This document shows, in pieces, positions 9,461 to 20,400 of a stretch of 64,000 nt of DNA. Under the pieces are notes generated by a model, which was given only the letters and a program-made list of their open reading frames with translations, had not been told where the DNA came from and did no database searches. The position numbers were made by a program, and so were the translations under genes. The stretch lies in assembly GCA_947175545.1 (NCBI GenBank), contig CAMWNI010000011.1, forward strand, positions 1-64,000. Direction: 5' to 3'. The first letter of the stretch is position 1, and each line of letters starts with the position of its first letter. The stretch comes from an uncultured Porphyromonadaceae bacterium. GTDB taxonomy: Bacteria; Bacteroidota; Bacteroidia; Bacteroidales; Muribaculaceae.

Positions 9461-12115
9461 ATGAAAACTAATTTCTTCAAGATTATGGCTTTCGTAGCTC
9501 TGAGCATCGGTCTTCCGATGCTCACGGGCTGCGACAAGGATACGGTTGAACCCAAGGATCCTGACTCTGATTTCGTCATTGAGCAGTCTTATTTGAATTT
9601 CAGTGTTGACAAGGAAGGTAAATCAATCGAAATTCCCGTTAAGACTAATATCCCGAACTCGAACTGGTACATCAACTATTCTGAAAACTGGATTATAGCC
9701 AGCAAGACCGGTCCGAAGGAAGGTCAGGGTACTGTTTCTCTGACCGTACGCGCCAACAATACCGGCGAGACCCGCACCGCTACGGTCAAGATTTCAAGCT
9801 CGACCAAGGACTATTCTGTAACCATCAAGCAGTGGGCCGACAGTGACCTGCACGTCGAAGGAGACTTCCCCGTAAAGGTTATCAGCGCTACCGCTACGAA
9901 CTATCAGGCCGGATCCGGTGAAGTTCGCTTCAGCTATGACGATGACGTCAACACCATTTTCCATTCAAACTGGAACAAGGCTGATACTTGGCCCTTTGAG
10001 TTGATTTATAACTTCAAGGGCGACGAGGAAATCGACTATGTCGAGTACATTCCCCGTGTTGGCGGCGGCAATGGCTGTATCGGAGAATTCGAACTGCTGA
10101 TTGCCGAGACCAAGGGTGCATGGGAAAAGGTTGGTGACTATAACTTCAATCAGTCTTCTCAGCCCGGACGAGTTGTTCTGCCTTCAGGCAAGAAGCCCGT
10201 CGCCGTGAAGTTCGTCATCACGAGCGGCCTCGGCGGCTTTGTCAGCTGTGCTGAAATGAAGTTCATGCGTTACAACACTAACACCTCGCTTGACAATCAG
10301 CTGCTTGAAGTCTTCACGGACCTCACTTGTTCTGAACTCAAAGCCGGAGTGACTGACGCACAGATTCAGAATCTCGATCCGACGTTCCAGCGCATTGCCG
10401 AAGCTTTGCGCGACAATTCTTATGCTCCCCTGGAAAAATCTTTCCGTATTCATGAGTACAATGCTTACTCGAACCCCACCGAGTGGAACGGTCCTCTGAT
10501 GACGAAGATTTACTCCAACTGGGATAACCCTATGGGTATCGGCGTGAAGAAGGGCGAAAAGGTTCTCATCCTCGTCGGTGACACCCACGGCAACAACCTC
10601 TCGGTTCAGATTGTCGGTGAGTATCAGTCAGTGGCCGACAAAAACAACAGCATGCGTCCACAGAGTCAGGGAACCTTCCATAGCCTCCGTCCCGGTGTGA
10701 ACCAGATTGAGGCCGACCAGGAAGGTCAGCTCTTCCTCATGTACAATGCCGTTCCTTCAGCTCCCACTTCGAAACCCATCAAGGTTCATGTTCCCCTCGG
10801 TCAGGGTACTCTGGCCGGCTACTGGAGCCTTGCCGAACACAAAACCGACGAGAAATTCCAGGAAATCATCGGCAACACTTCTCATAAGTACTTCTGTGTA
10901 GTTGGTGAGCGCATGATTCTCTACTTCAAGCGTACCCTCTTCAAGCGCAAGATTGTTGACGCCATCAATCAGTGGGATAACATCATTACCTGGCAGCAGA
11001 ACTTCATGGGCATTGATGACGTCCGTCCCGCCCTCTGGAACAATCATATTGCCGGAATTTCTCTTGACAGGGATTGCGGTGGCTACATGTGGGCTTCCGA
11101 CTGGGTAATGGGCTTCGTTGACTACAAGATTGACAGCGAGGACATCATGGGTCTCAGCAACTTCAACAAGGCTGCTGACAATGCCTGGGGTCCCGCCCAC
11201 GAAATGGGCCATGTCAACCAGAAGGCAATCAACTGGGCTTCGACAACCGAAAGCTCAAACAACCTCTTCTCTAACTACGTTCTCTATCGCTTTGGCCGTT
11301 ACAACAGCCGAGGCCTCGGACTCAAGTATCGTTTCGATGCCGTATATGCCAACGACCACTCTTGGGCGTCAATGATGAACGAAGTCAGCGATGGTCCGAG
11401 CATACCCAAAGTCAGCGGCTCTGACGGTGAATATTACAGCGAAAACACTGAGATTCACATGCGTCTCAACTGGCAGCTCTGGAACTACTACCACCGCGTT
11501 CGAGGTGACGAGACCTTCTTCGGTCGTGTGTTCAAGAAAATGCGTGATCTGGGTCTTGACGAAACCGAAGACTGCGGTCGCAAGCAGCTTGAATATGCCG
11601 TTGCATGTTCTGAAGCCGCAGGCGAAGACCTCACGGACTTCTTCGAGGCATGGGGCTTCTTCAAGGCACACACCAGTAAGGTCAGCCAGTATGGCACCTA
11701 TGACTATCGTGTGACCATCACCATGATCAACGATGCCAAGGCACGCATGGCCAAATTCCCCAAGCCAAAGCACGCCCTCGAATATATTGAGGACCGCAAT
11801 GCGGCTGAAGGTCAGAAGCCCGGCGACTCCGCCTGGGATCAGATTGGTCAGCTCGGGTTCTACGACACTTACATGAAGAATGCCAAGGTTTCTTCCTCTG
11901 CTTCGGCAAACGTTAACGGCCGCACCGTCGTTACATCGAACTGCAATGAAGCCGTTGCTTTCGAAATCCGAGTCAAGCGAGGCTCAGAGTATGGCGAGAT
12001 TCGCTATGCGTCGAACTTCCTTGAATTCACGATTCCCTCGAAGGTTAACATCTCCGCTTGTGCCGTCTACGCCGTTCAGGCTGATGGAACCCGCATCTTC
12101 CTCGCGAATATGTAA
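9461..12115 (+). CDS. M60-like (PF13402-type) metallopeptidase lipoprotein with BACON-like and F5/8C-like domains
   Basis: Lipobox MLTGCDKD; BACON-like N-term (SYLNFSVDKEGKSIEIPVKTNIPNSNWYI); F5/8C-like VNTIFHSNWNKADTWPFELIYNF; gluzincin motif HEMGH-x12-E at 11198-11251. Confidence 0.92.
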   Translation: MKTNFFKIMAFVALSIGLPMLTGCDKDTVEPKDPDSDFVIEQSYLNFSVDKEGKSIEIPVKTNIPNSNWYINYSENWIIASKTGPKEGQGTVSLTVRANNTGETRTATVKISSSTKDYSVTIKQWADSDLHVEGDFPVKVISATATNYQAGSGEVRFSYDDDVNTIFHSNWNKADTWPFELIYNFKGDEEIDYVEYIPRVGGGNGCIGEFELLIAETKGAWEKVGDYNFNQSSQPGRVVLPSGKKPVAVKFVITSGLGGFVSCAEMKFMRYNTNTSLDNQLLEVFTDLTCSELKAGVTDAQIQNLDPTFQRIAEALRDNSYAPLEKSFRIHEYNAYSNPTEWNGPLMTKIYSNWDNPMGIGVKKGEKVLILVGDTHGNNLSVQIVGEYQSVADKNNSMRPQSQGTFHSLRPGVNQIEADQEGQLFLMYNAVPSAPTSKPIKVHVPLGQGTLAGYWSLAEHKTDEKFQEIIGNTSHKYFCVVGERMILYFKRTLFKRKIVDAINQWDNIITWQQNFMGIDDVRPALWNNHIAGISLDRDCGGYMWASDWVMGFVDYKIDSEDIMGLSNFNKAADNAWGPAHEMGHVNQKAINWASTTESSNNLFSNYVLYRFGRYNSRGLGLKYRFDAVYANDHSWASMMNEVSDGPSIPKVSGSDGEYYSENTEIHMRLNWQLWNYYHRVRGDETFFGRVFKKMRDLGLDETEDCGRKQLEYAVACSEAAGEDLTDFFEAWGFFKAHTSKVSQYGTYDYRVTITMINDAKARMAKFPKPKHALEYIEDRNAAEGQKPGDSAWDQIGQLGFYDTYMKNAKVSSSASANVNGRTVVTSNCNEAVAFEIRVKRGSEYGEIRYASNFLEFTIPSKVNISACAVYAVQADGTRIFLANM

Positions 12116-12153
12116 GGACTCTTGAACACTTAATTCAACCTCATCATAAGTGT

Positions 12154-12191
12154 CGGGGGGCTGCTCATCTCGGGCAGTCCCCCGTTATTTT
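12154..12191 (+). terminator. Rho-independent terminator after the M60 gene
   Basis: CGGGGGGCTGC (12154-12164) / GCAGTCCCCCG (12174-12184) then TTATTTT. Confidence 0.75.
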
Positions 12192-12270
12192 CCCGGTTTA
12201 GTCGTGGATATGACCATATCCCGGATTCCATAGCCGGAGATTCGAAGATCATTTATGCCGTTTATAGAAT

Positions 12271-12316
12271 AAACCACACCCCAAAAGTTCGACATGAAAC
12301 TTTTGGGGTGCGGTTT
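12271..12316. repeat. Long hairpin in convergent intergenic region (terminator or palindromic remnant)
   Basis: AAACCACACCCCAAAAGTT (12271-12289) / AACTTTTGGGGTGCGGTTT (12298-12316), 19-bp arms with one mismatch. Confidence 0.7.
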
Positions 12317-12380
12317 AATTGTTGGACAGCTTCCAATTCAGATTGGAGACGCCGTCAATGCACGATATTGTATTCTTGAT

Positions 12381-14129
12381 TTAGATTCCCAGATCTTTCT
12401 TGATGGCTTCAGTCTTGGCCGTAGCCTCAGCGTTGGCCTTATCATAGCAGCCGGCACACTTCATCGTAGCCTTTGCTTCTATGTAGAACTTGATCTTCGG
12501 CTCGGTGCCTGACGGGCGGATTGAAACCTTCGAGCCGTCAGCCGTGAAGAACTGGAGAACGTTGCTCGTCGCGGGCATATCCATTTTGCCGGTTACTCCG
12601 GTTTTTACGTCGGTAACGTTGAGGTCCGCATAGTCCTTAATGGTAATGACATCCGAGCCGCCGAGCTGCTTGGGAGGATTAGTGCGGAAGCCCTTCATCA
12701 TGGCCTGGATTTCGTCGGCGCCGGTCTTGCCGGGACGAACAACCGAGATGCCTTCCTCTTTCGAGAATCCGTTTTCGAGGTAGATATTGGCAAGCATCTG
12801 ACCGAAGTCCATGCCCTGCTCTTTGGCCCAGGCGCATGCTTCGGCCATCAGACAGATAGCGCTGACAGAGTCCTTGTCGCGACAGAAAGTTTCAGCCAGG
12901 AAGCCGTAGCTCTCCTCGCCGCCGCCAAGATAACGCGAAGTCTCTTCGTGGTCGCGGATAACGGCTGCAATCCATTTGAAGCCGGTGTAGCAGTCAAACA
13001 TCTTGATGCCGGCGCGGTCAGCGATGCTCTTGATAGTCTCGGTGGTGACAATTGTCTTTACGATGTATTCGTTGCCCTTGATCAGACCAAGTTCTTTATT
13101 GCGGGTGATGATGTAATTCAGCAGAATCATCACAATCTGGTTGCCATTAATCAACACGTATTCACCCTGGTTGTTACGCATTACGCAGCCAATTCGGTCG
13201 GCATCGGGGTCAGAAGCCATGACGATGTCGGCCTGGGTCTTCTTTGCCACGTCAATAGCCATTGCCATTGCCGAGGGATTCTCGGGGTTGGGTGAATCAA
13301 CCGTGGGGAAATCGCCCGAAGGAATGTCCTGTTCCGGAACGTGGATGATGTTGGTGAAACCGTAGTTTCTGAGGCTTTCCGGAATCAGCTTGACTCCGGT
13401 ACCGTGAATCGGGGTGTAGACAATCTTCAGGTCAGAGTGCTTGGCAACGATGTCCGGGCTGAGCTGGAGGCCCTTGACGGCGTCAAGGAATTTGCGGTCA
13501 ATCTCTTCGCCAATGATGTGGATGCGGCTCTTGTCGCCTCCGAACTTGATGTCGGCGGGAGTGATTGAGGCCACACGTGAAACGATGTTGACGTCGTGGG
13601 GGGCGATAATCTGTGCGCCGTCGGCCCAGTAAGCCTTGTAGCCGTTGTATTCCTTCGGATTGTGTGACGCGGTTATGTTAACGCCGCTCTGACATCCGAG
13701 TTCGCGGATTGCAAAACTGAGTTCGGGAGTGGGGCGGAACGAATCGAACAGATAAACCGTGATGCCGTTTGCCGAGAAAACGTCGGCAACGATTTCTGCG
13801 AACTCGCGCGAATTGTTGCGCACGTCGTGGCCGACGGCAACCTTGATTTCGGGAAGTTCCGAGAAGGTCTCGTTCAGATAGTTGGCGAGTCCCTGAGTCG
13901 CGGCTCCGACAGTGTAGCGGTTCATTCGGTTGGTTCCGACGCCCATGATGCCGCGCAGGCCGCCGGTGCCGAATTCGAGGTCTTTATAGAATGATTCGAT
14001 AAGTTCGGTGGGGTCCTCGGCGTCAAGCATGCGCTTGACCTCGGTGCGGGTCGGTTCGTCATATCCGTCGCTGAGCCATTCGGCCGCCTTTGCGCGGACC
14101 TCCTTGAGGAGTTGTTCGTTATTTTCCAT
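12381..14129 (-). CDS. Phosphoglucomutase/phosphomannomutase family phospho-sugar mutase
   Basis: Active-site TASHNPKEYNGYKAYW, metal loop ASDPDADR, GGGEESYG, C-term RPSGTEPKIKFY. Confidence 0.96.
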   Translation of the reverse strand: MENNEQLLKEVRAKAAEWLSDGYDEPTRTEVKRMLDAEDPTELIESFYKDLEFGTGGLRGIMGVGTNRMNRYTVGAATQGLANYLNETFSELPEIKVAVGHDVRNNSREFAEIVADVFSANGITVYLFDSFRPTPELSFAIRELGCQSGVNITASHNPKEYNGYKAYWADGAQIIAPHDVNIVSRVASITPADIKFGGDKSRIHIIGEEIDRKFLDAVKGLQLSPDIVAKHSDLKIVYTPIHGTGVKLIPESLRNYGFTNIIHVPEQDIPSGDFPTVDSPNPENPSAMAMAIDVAKKTQADIVMASDPDADRIGCVMRNNQGEYVLINGNQIVMILLNYIITRNKELGLIKGNEYIVKTIVTTETIKSIADRAGIKMFDCYTGFKWIAAVIRDHEETSRYLGGGEESYGFLAETFCRDKDSVSAICLMAEACAWAKEQGMDFGQMLANIYLENGFSKEEGISVVRPGKTGADEIQAMMKGFRTNPPKQLGGSDVITIKDYADLNVTDVKTGVTGKMDMPATSNVLQFFTADGSKVSIRPSGTEPKIKFYIEAKATMKCAGCYDKANAEATAKTEAIKKDLGI

Positions 14130-14168
14130 TTTTGAATTGCTTGGTTATGTTTAAGTTGTTTTAATGCG

Positions 14169-14199
14169 CAAATTTACGCATTAAAAACGGAAGTTGCAA
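14169..14199 (-). promoter_or_regulatory. Promoter of the phospho-sugar mutase gene
   Basis: Minus strand TTG (14199-14197), 20-nt spacer, TAAATTTG (14176-14169). Confidence 0.6.
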
Positions 14200-14323
14200 G
14201 AGATGTTGCACATGCGGAAACATCCGTGTCGCCGCCAATGAATGCGAACTCAAGCCATACCAACAGTAAAATGATGAGGATAATGGCGCCCACGGTAACC
14301 CATGTTTTCGTTTTTTTGTTCAT
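14174..14323 (-). CDS. Small single-pass membrane protein (49 aa), not in the supplied ORF track
   Basis: Manual translation MNKKTKTWVTVGAIILIILLLVWLEFAFIGGDTDVSACATSLATSVFNA-stop; clear hydrophobic helix. Confidence 0.55.
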   Translation of the reverse strand: MNKKTKTWVTVGAIILIILLLVWLEFAFIGGDTDVSACATSLATSVFNA

Positions 14324-14437
14324 AGTCAGTACTCGGGTAAAGTAAGTTATTTCTTTCTAAAGGAATAACGCCTTCGCCACCGATAAAGTTCTTTCCAAAA
14401 CCCGAAAAACCCGTTTTCAATAAGTCTCTTTAATTCT

Positions 14438-17400
14438 TTAGCGGGCAAGGGAGAGGTTGCAGGTGATGCCGTAAGCGGTGTTTGAGGTCGGGAAAGCCGA
14501 GTTGCTGACAAGGGGCGTATTGACTTGGTGTTCAAAGAACATGCCGAGCTGAATCCGGCGGCTCAGGGCATACTTGGCCGTGAAGTTCGCACTGATGTTG
14601 CGCGCGCCTGAAGTGGCCTGCGTGTAGTTCGATTCAATTCGGCGGATAAGAGCCTGATTATGCGCGAATTTAAAGTCAGCCTGAAGGTCGAGGTCGGAGC
14701 TGACGGTCGTTGTACGTCCCTTGATTTTTAGCAGTGACAGCAGGTTTGGAATCTTATAGCCGGCGCCAACGGTGATTCCGCGCTGATTGGCTTCGACAAT
14801 CTGACCGGCCGATGAATTGAGAGTCAACGTGCGCGAGTCGGACCATTCGACGTTGACGCGCAAGTCATTCTGAAGCGTCACCTTAACGCCAATCAGGGGC
14901 GAGAAGCGTTCTTGAATCGAAACAGAATTGATGTTATAGGGCGACGAGGGAATCGGCTGGCCGCTGAGTTCGTCCAGGGTGAAGCCGAGGTCGCCGTTAT
15001 TGGAGTCGCCGAGCGCAATCCAGTTCAGGAATCCGTTATAGGAACCGACGGTGTAGGTACACTGATAGGCGTGCGTCAGAGTGAAGTTTTTGAAAACCTT
15101 CTTCATGTTTCCGAGGTTTATCAGGCCGTCGTAGGTCACGCGCCAGTTTGGCAGAATTGCCGCGAGCGACGGGAACGGACTCAGGTATTGCTTGTGCGGA
15201 TTCGTCCCTGTATAGGCGGCGATGAACGCCGGAATGAGAACGTCCGAGCTTGTCGGGCTGACCTCGCCCACTTCGGGGTTGAAGGGCTGGCCGGCGTTGG
15301 TGTTTCCGGTCATGAAGCCGCCGGTCGGGTAAACCGCGTTGGCATATTGGCCTTGGACGCGCTGACGGATAATCGGGATGTACTCAAGGAATTTAGCGAA
15401 TGCCGGAGAGTAGTAGCCGTCCTTGGCATTTGATTGGCGCAGGGCTGTCCGCAGGGCGACATGGGTTTTCGTGTAGGAGCCGGTGCGCGACGTCGGCATG
15501 TCGTCGAACATGAATTGAATCTGACGGGTGCGCGAGTCGTTCTGCTGGGCGTTCAGGTCAATTTTTAAACCGGGAATCGGTTCGAGTTTTGCCTCGAATG
15601 ATACCTCAAGCGAACGGTTAAACGACGCGGGAGATGTCTGGCCTTCGCGCGCCATAAGCCAGCCGCGTTCCTTTGCCTCGGAGACATAGTCTTCGCCGAC
15701 AAAGCCGAAGGCAAAGTCCAGGCCGGGAGCGAGCGGTCCGTAGGCGTTGCTTTGACCGAAGGCGGCGCCGACGTCAGGACGATAGAGCGGTAGCGCCAGG
15801 CTCTGAGAGCGGCGGAAACGCACGGAGAGGCTGCGCGGGGCCATCAGCAGGCGCGTCGTATATGCTGCGGCCTCGCTCCAGAAACCTTTCTTTTCCTGTT
15901 CTTTGATCTCTGTAATTACGAACTTGACGTTCTGTTCGCCGCGCGTCAGCACTTCGATTGAGGTTTCGTCAATCTGGCGAGAGTCAATCTTGACGGGCTG
16001 GCCGGAGGGTGTCGTTGTCGTTACTCGGACTTTCTTGACCTTCAGGTTATGTTTGATTATGAACGAGGTGTCAGGTTGCAGTTTAAACGTGCGTTCGTAA
16101 CGCTTCGGACGGTTGGCGCGCTGGTTCGCCATGTTGGTTGTGCGTTTATTGGAACTGAAACGCTGATTGACGCCTTTCAGATACTTCGATTTGTTGTATA
16201 TGCCTTCAAAATTAATTCGTCCGTCGGCCGAGAAGTCACTTTTGTTCGCAATGTTGTTGCCGATGCTTTCGCCATCGATCGTCGCGCCACGGTCCCACTG
16301 ATAGGTCGCATTATATTTCGCCGAGCCTGTCAGCCAGTCAAGGAACGGGAACTGGTTGAACGGCAACTTATATTCGGCTGAAAACGATTGATTGTAGCCC
16401 CACGGAGTCCCGAGGTTGCGGATAGAACTCAAAACCGTGTCTTTCCATTCCTGATACCGGTCAGGGAAGAGGCGGCGGTTGACCGCACCCGCAGTCTCCT
16501 CGATTCTGGCCTGCGTGTTGCTTTCAAACCTGAAATTCAGCGATTTCGTGAGGTTCCATGAAAGCGAAAGCTTGCGGTCCCAGAGGAAATTCTTGCTGAC
16601 CGAAACAGGCAGCTGGAAATTATCGTCTATTTCCGATCGGGCCTGCGTTTCGTAGTAATAGCGGCTTATGTTTGTCAGGAATGTTATGTTATTCATCAGG
16701 AATCCGAACTCCCATTCGCGGAAGAATTTCAGATTCTTTTTCTTCTGGTCAATGAGTTTCTTGAAAGGTTTAACGGAGCGTTTGAACGGCGACCATGCAT
16801 ACTGGAACGAGCCGCGATAGTCGTTCGTATGCTGATACTCCGTTGTCGGGTCGACGAAACTCTGCTTATTGAAGCTGAAATTAAAGGTGAAGTTTGCCGG
16901 ATCCCATGGCATTGAATTTTTACTCTTGACATCGAATTTCAGTCCGGAAATGCTGAAACTCTGCACTTTTGTTTCTTCGATTGCAAAGGCTTTGATGGAG
17001 TCCTGCTGGTGTTTGTTCGTGCAGTCGTCAAGTGCGTCTTTAAGGCGCACGTCGGTGTCGAGCGGGTTATATTTCGGGGTGGTCCGTTCAGTTGATGTCG
17101 AATAGTAAATCGGCGCCCTGAGTTTCACCTTTTCCGGAAGGAAGCGGCCTGCGTCAACCTGCATCGCGAAGTTGAGCTGATGATAGTCATCCATGCGGCG
17201 TTCGTTTAGGCTTTGGTCAACACCGCCGAAGCCGGAAGTTTCTATGTGGGCGCCAACGTTGAAGGTTGCGATGTCGCTCATGGCCAGATTGACGTTGGCC
17301 TTTGCGGCCCAGCCGCCCTCTTCGTCAAATTCAGTAACCTTCAACTCGTTGACCCAGACAGTGCCGCTTTTACTCGTTGACGAGTTATTGCGCACGCCAA

Positions 17401-20400
17401 TCAGCAATACGCGCACATCGCCAAGTGTCGGGTTGCCGACGACTGTCATTGTGTTCGCCTCATGCTCCGGATCGCGCTCGCTGTAACGTCCGGTGTGGCT
17501 GATGCCCGGTGTGTTTTCGTTGAGTTTGCGGTTACGGTTGTTTTTCAGCTTGACGAGGTTTTGAAGCAAGAAGTCAAGGCGGTTCGACAGCGGCCAGACG
17601 AGCTGGCGCTGCGAGGTCAGGTCATTATTGTATTTTCCCGGGGCGGTCAGCTCCAGTGGAACTTCATATTCATAGTAGTTCGCTTTGACGTCCGAACCCA
17701 GACGGAGAAATACGGAGAACTGGCCGGAACGCAAATCCTGGACATTGTCAATCGGAGCTTCGGCGTGAACCCACATCTGAAGGCGTTTGTAATTGCGCAG
17801 GTCATGCTGAGTGTTGTGATAGACGCCGCGAGCGTCAGACGGGCGTATGTCTGTCAGTTTCAGCGACATGGACTGCTCGTTGAGCTGTACGATCTGGCTC
17901 TGGCCGGGGTCGGAAATTCGTGTGACGCCCGGCGGCAGCACATAGTTGACCGGTTCGCGGCCGGCATTCTCCTCAATATTGACAACCGAGAGGTCCAGCT
18001 CGCCTTCGGCGGGAGTGTCGGCGCGGTTGTTGAGGTTGAACTTATAGCCGCGCCATTCTCCCTGAATCAGCTCGAGAGTGGCGAATCGCAGGTGGGTCAC
18101 TTGCTTGAAACCGGTCATGAACATCCTGACAAAGCGAATCGCGCTCAGGTCCGTAATCGAACCGACTTTCTTCTCGAAGTCGGCCAACGGTATTTTGAAT
18201 TGATACCATTCGACAACGGGGTTCTTGCCGTCGCGGGTGTGAACAACGCTTACCTGCTTGTCCGTAATGTAATTTTTGCCGACAACGAAGTCCTCCGGGC
18301 GAATCGATACACGATACTGGAAATATCGTTCATATTCGTTCAGTGTGTTGTCCTGATTTATGTCTTCGACGTCAGGGGTCGAGCGGGAACTCTGATAGAG
18401 AGGATCGGACGCATCCTCGGCGCTGAGCGAGTTGCCCTCGACGCCGTTATAGCGTTTGTAGCGTTCAAGAATGCTTAGGCGCTGTTCGTCGTAGTCATAA
18501 CCGCGATAGAAGTGATAATTATCGCCCGCGGGGTCGTTCAGCGGTGAGAACGGGTCTGCGGCCATTGAAGCAAGCGTCGTGGCGTCGACTTTGCTACGTA
18601 ACTGTTGCAGGAAATTCTCATACGTAGGATGCGTGAACTCCATGTCGTTGCTAAGCCCGTCAAGACCGACGTCCTGGACCGGACGCGATCCGCTGTTGTT
18701 GTCAAACGAATAAGTCATCGACGCCTGGGTGCAGACGCGGCCCCATGCGGTTTCGCGCATGAACTGGTCGTTGCCGTCGTAAGGCACACCGTTTTCGTAG
18801 CTCTTGAAGCCATCCTTCAGAATATCCTCGCTGACTTCGCCGAAGTTGAAATAGAGGTCGCCGCCGTCATAGTTCGGATTGTCCGGATCAAGAAATGGAT
18901 TCATAAGCCAGAACTGGATGTACTCGATGTTGTTTGCTTCGAAATTCGTGGTTTCCAGCTTTCGCATTATGCCGCCCCAGCGAGATTCCGGGTCAAGCAG
19001 TGAGCCGTCCGGACCAATCCGGTCTGTATCCGTATTATAAGGTCCGCGTTCGGTCGGATAGTAGGATAGATTCAGGGTTTGGATTGTGTTTGTCTCGCCG
19101 TAGGTCAATTGTCGGCCGGGGAAAATTTCGAAAGAAGTGACCTCGCGGACATAGGGGTTCGACAGCTGCGCCAGGTCGCTCTTGATGTAGGAAGGGCAGA
19201 GCGACGAGTTGCGCTGGGTAAACAGTCTGTCAATATAATACCAGTTCAGTAGCGCGCGGTTTTTGCCATAGTCCGGATTGTTGCTAAGCACGGATTCCGC
19301 AAACATTGACGGAGTGGATGAAAGCTGCCAGGAGTGAGGAGAGCGGAGGTCTATCGAGGTCTGAGTGTTCTCGAAATCATCAACATAGCTCGAGCCGGTA
19401 TTGGAACCGGACTTCTGTTTGTGAGGAATCAGCTGGGCAAATTCGCCTTGAACCGACAGGCGCGACGGGGCCTCTGCGCTGACCGTCGGAATCAGATTCA
19501 GTGCATTGGTCAGCCATTGAAACTCGGTGCTGTAATTGAAGTTTGCGCCCCATATCGTGTTGTTGATGACCTCATTACCGATGTTGACCTTCTCCGTCAG
19601 GGCTTTTTCTCCAAAATGAAGAACAGACATTCCAACGTTGAAATTCTTATTGAACTGATAGTTGAGGTCCAGTCCAAGCAGGGTCTTGCGCTGCATGGAG
19701 TAGAGGCTTTGGTTTTCAAGAGTGACGTTGATGCTCTGGCCGGAGTCAATAATTGATTGATTGACAATGGTGACGGTTCCGCTATTGTAGTCAACGATGT
19801 AGTCCGAGTTTTCGGTCAGTTTGACGCCGCCGGCCATCACGATTACCGACCCGCGTGGAATGTTCATGGCGTTAAGGGAAATTCTTGAGCCGTCCGAGGC
19901 CTGGAATTCGCCTGTCAACATGAATTTATTCTTGTCTTGAAACTGCTGGGCAACAATCAGCGTGCTGTCATAAAGCTCCGTGTAGACATATTTCTTAGCG
20001 AGTTCCACATCGCCTATGGCTTCGGCAAGGTGGGCGCCGAAAGGCTCGGCTACCGGAAAGATAATCTTGCCTTTGGTGGGTTGAACCGTGTAGCCGCTGA
20101 TAAAGTCGAAAAGTCCGTCGGGATTACTTTCCTGATTCGAGTCGAGACGGTCAAGATTCATGACTTGCAGCAACGTCTTGTTCGAAAGGTTCGGAACAGG
20201 CAGATAGGTTATCGCAGTTCCTGTCGTATCGCTCAGATACTTGATTTGCATTTTGAAATTCGAGGCGGCAATCTTGCCTGATGACACCGAATAAACATTC
20301 TTCATCATCAGGCGCCACATTGGCAGGCGCGGCGCAACCGTCGTGCTTTTAAGCATCTTTACGTAGAGATTGTCTGAGGTCGTCGTTATGTCATCGCTAA

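Noticed and set aside
17462-18478. 338-aa plus-strand ORF inside sprA
   Set aside because: Mirror frame of a high-confidence SprA coding region, no recognisable domain.
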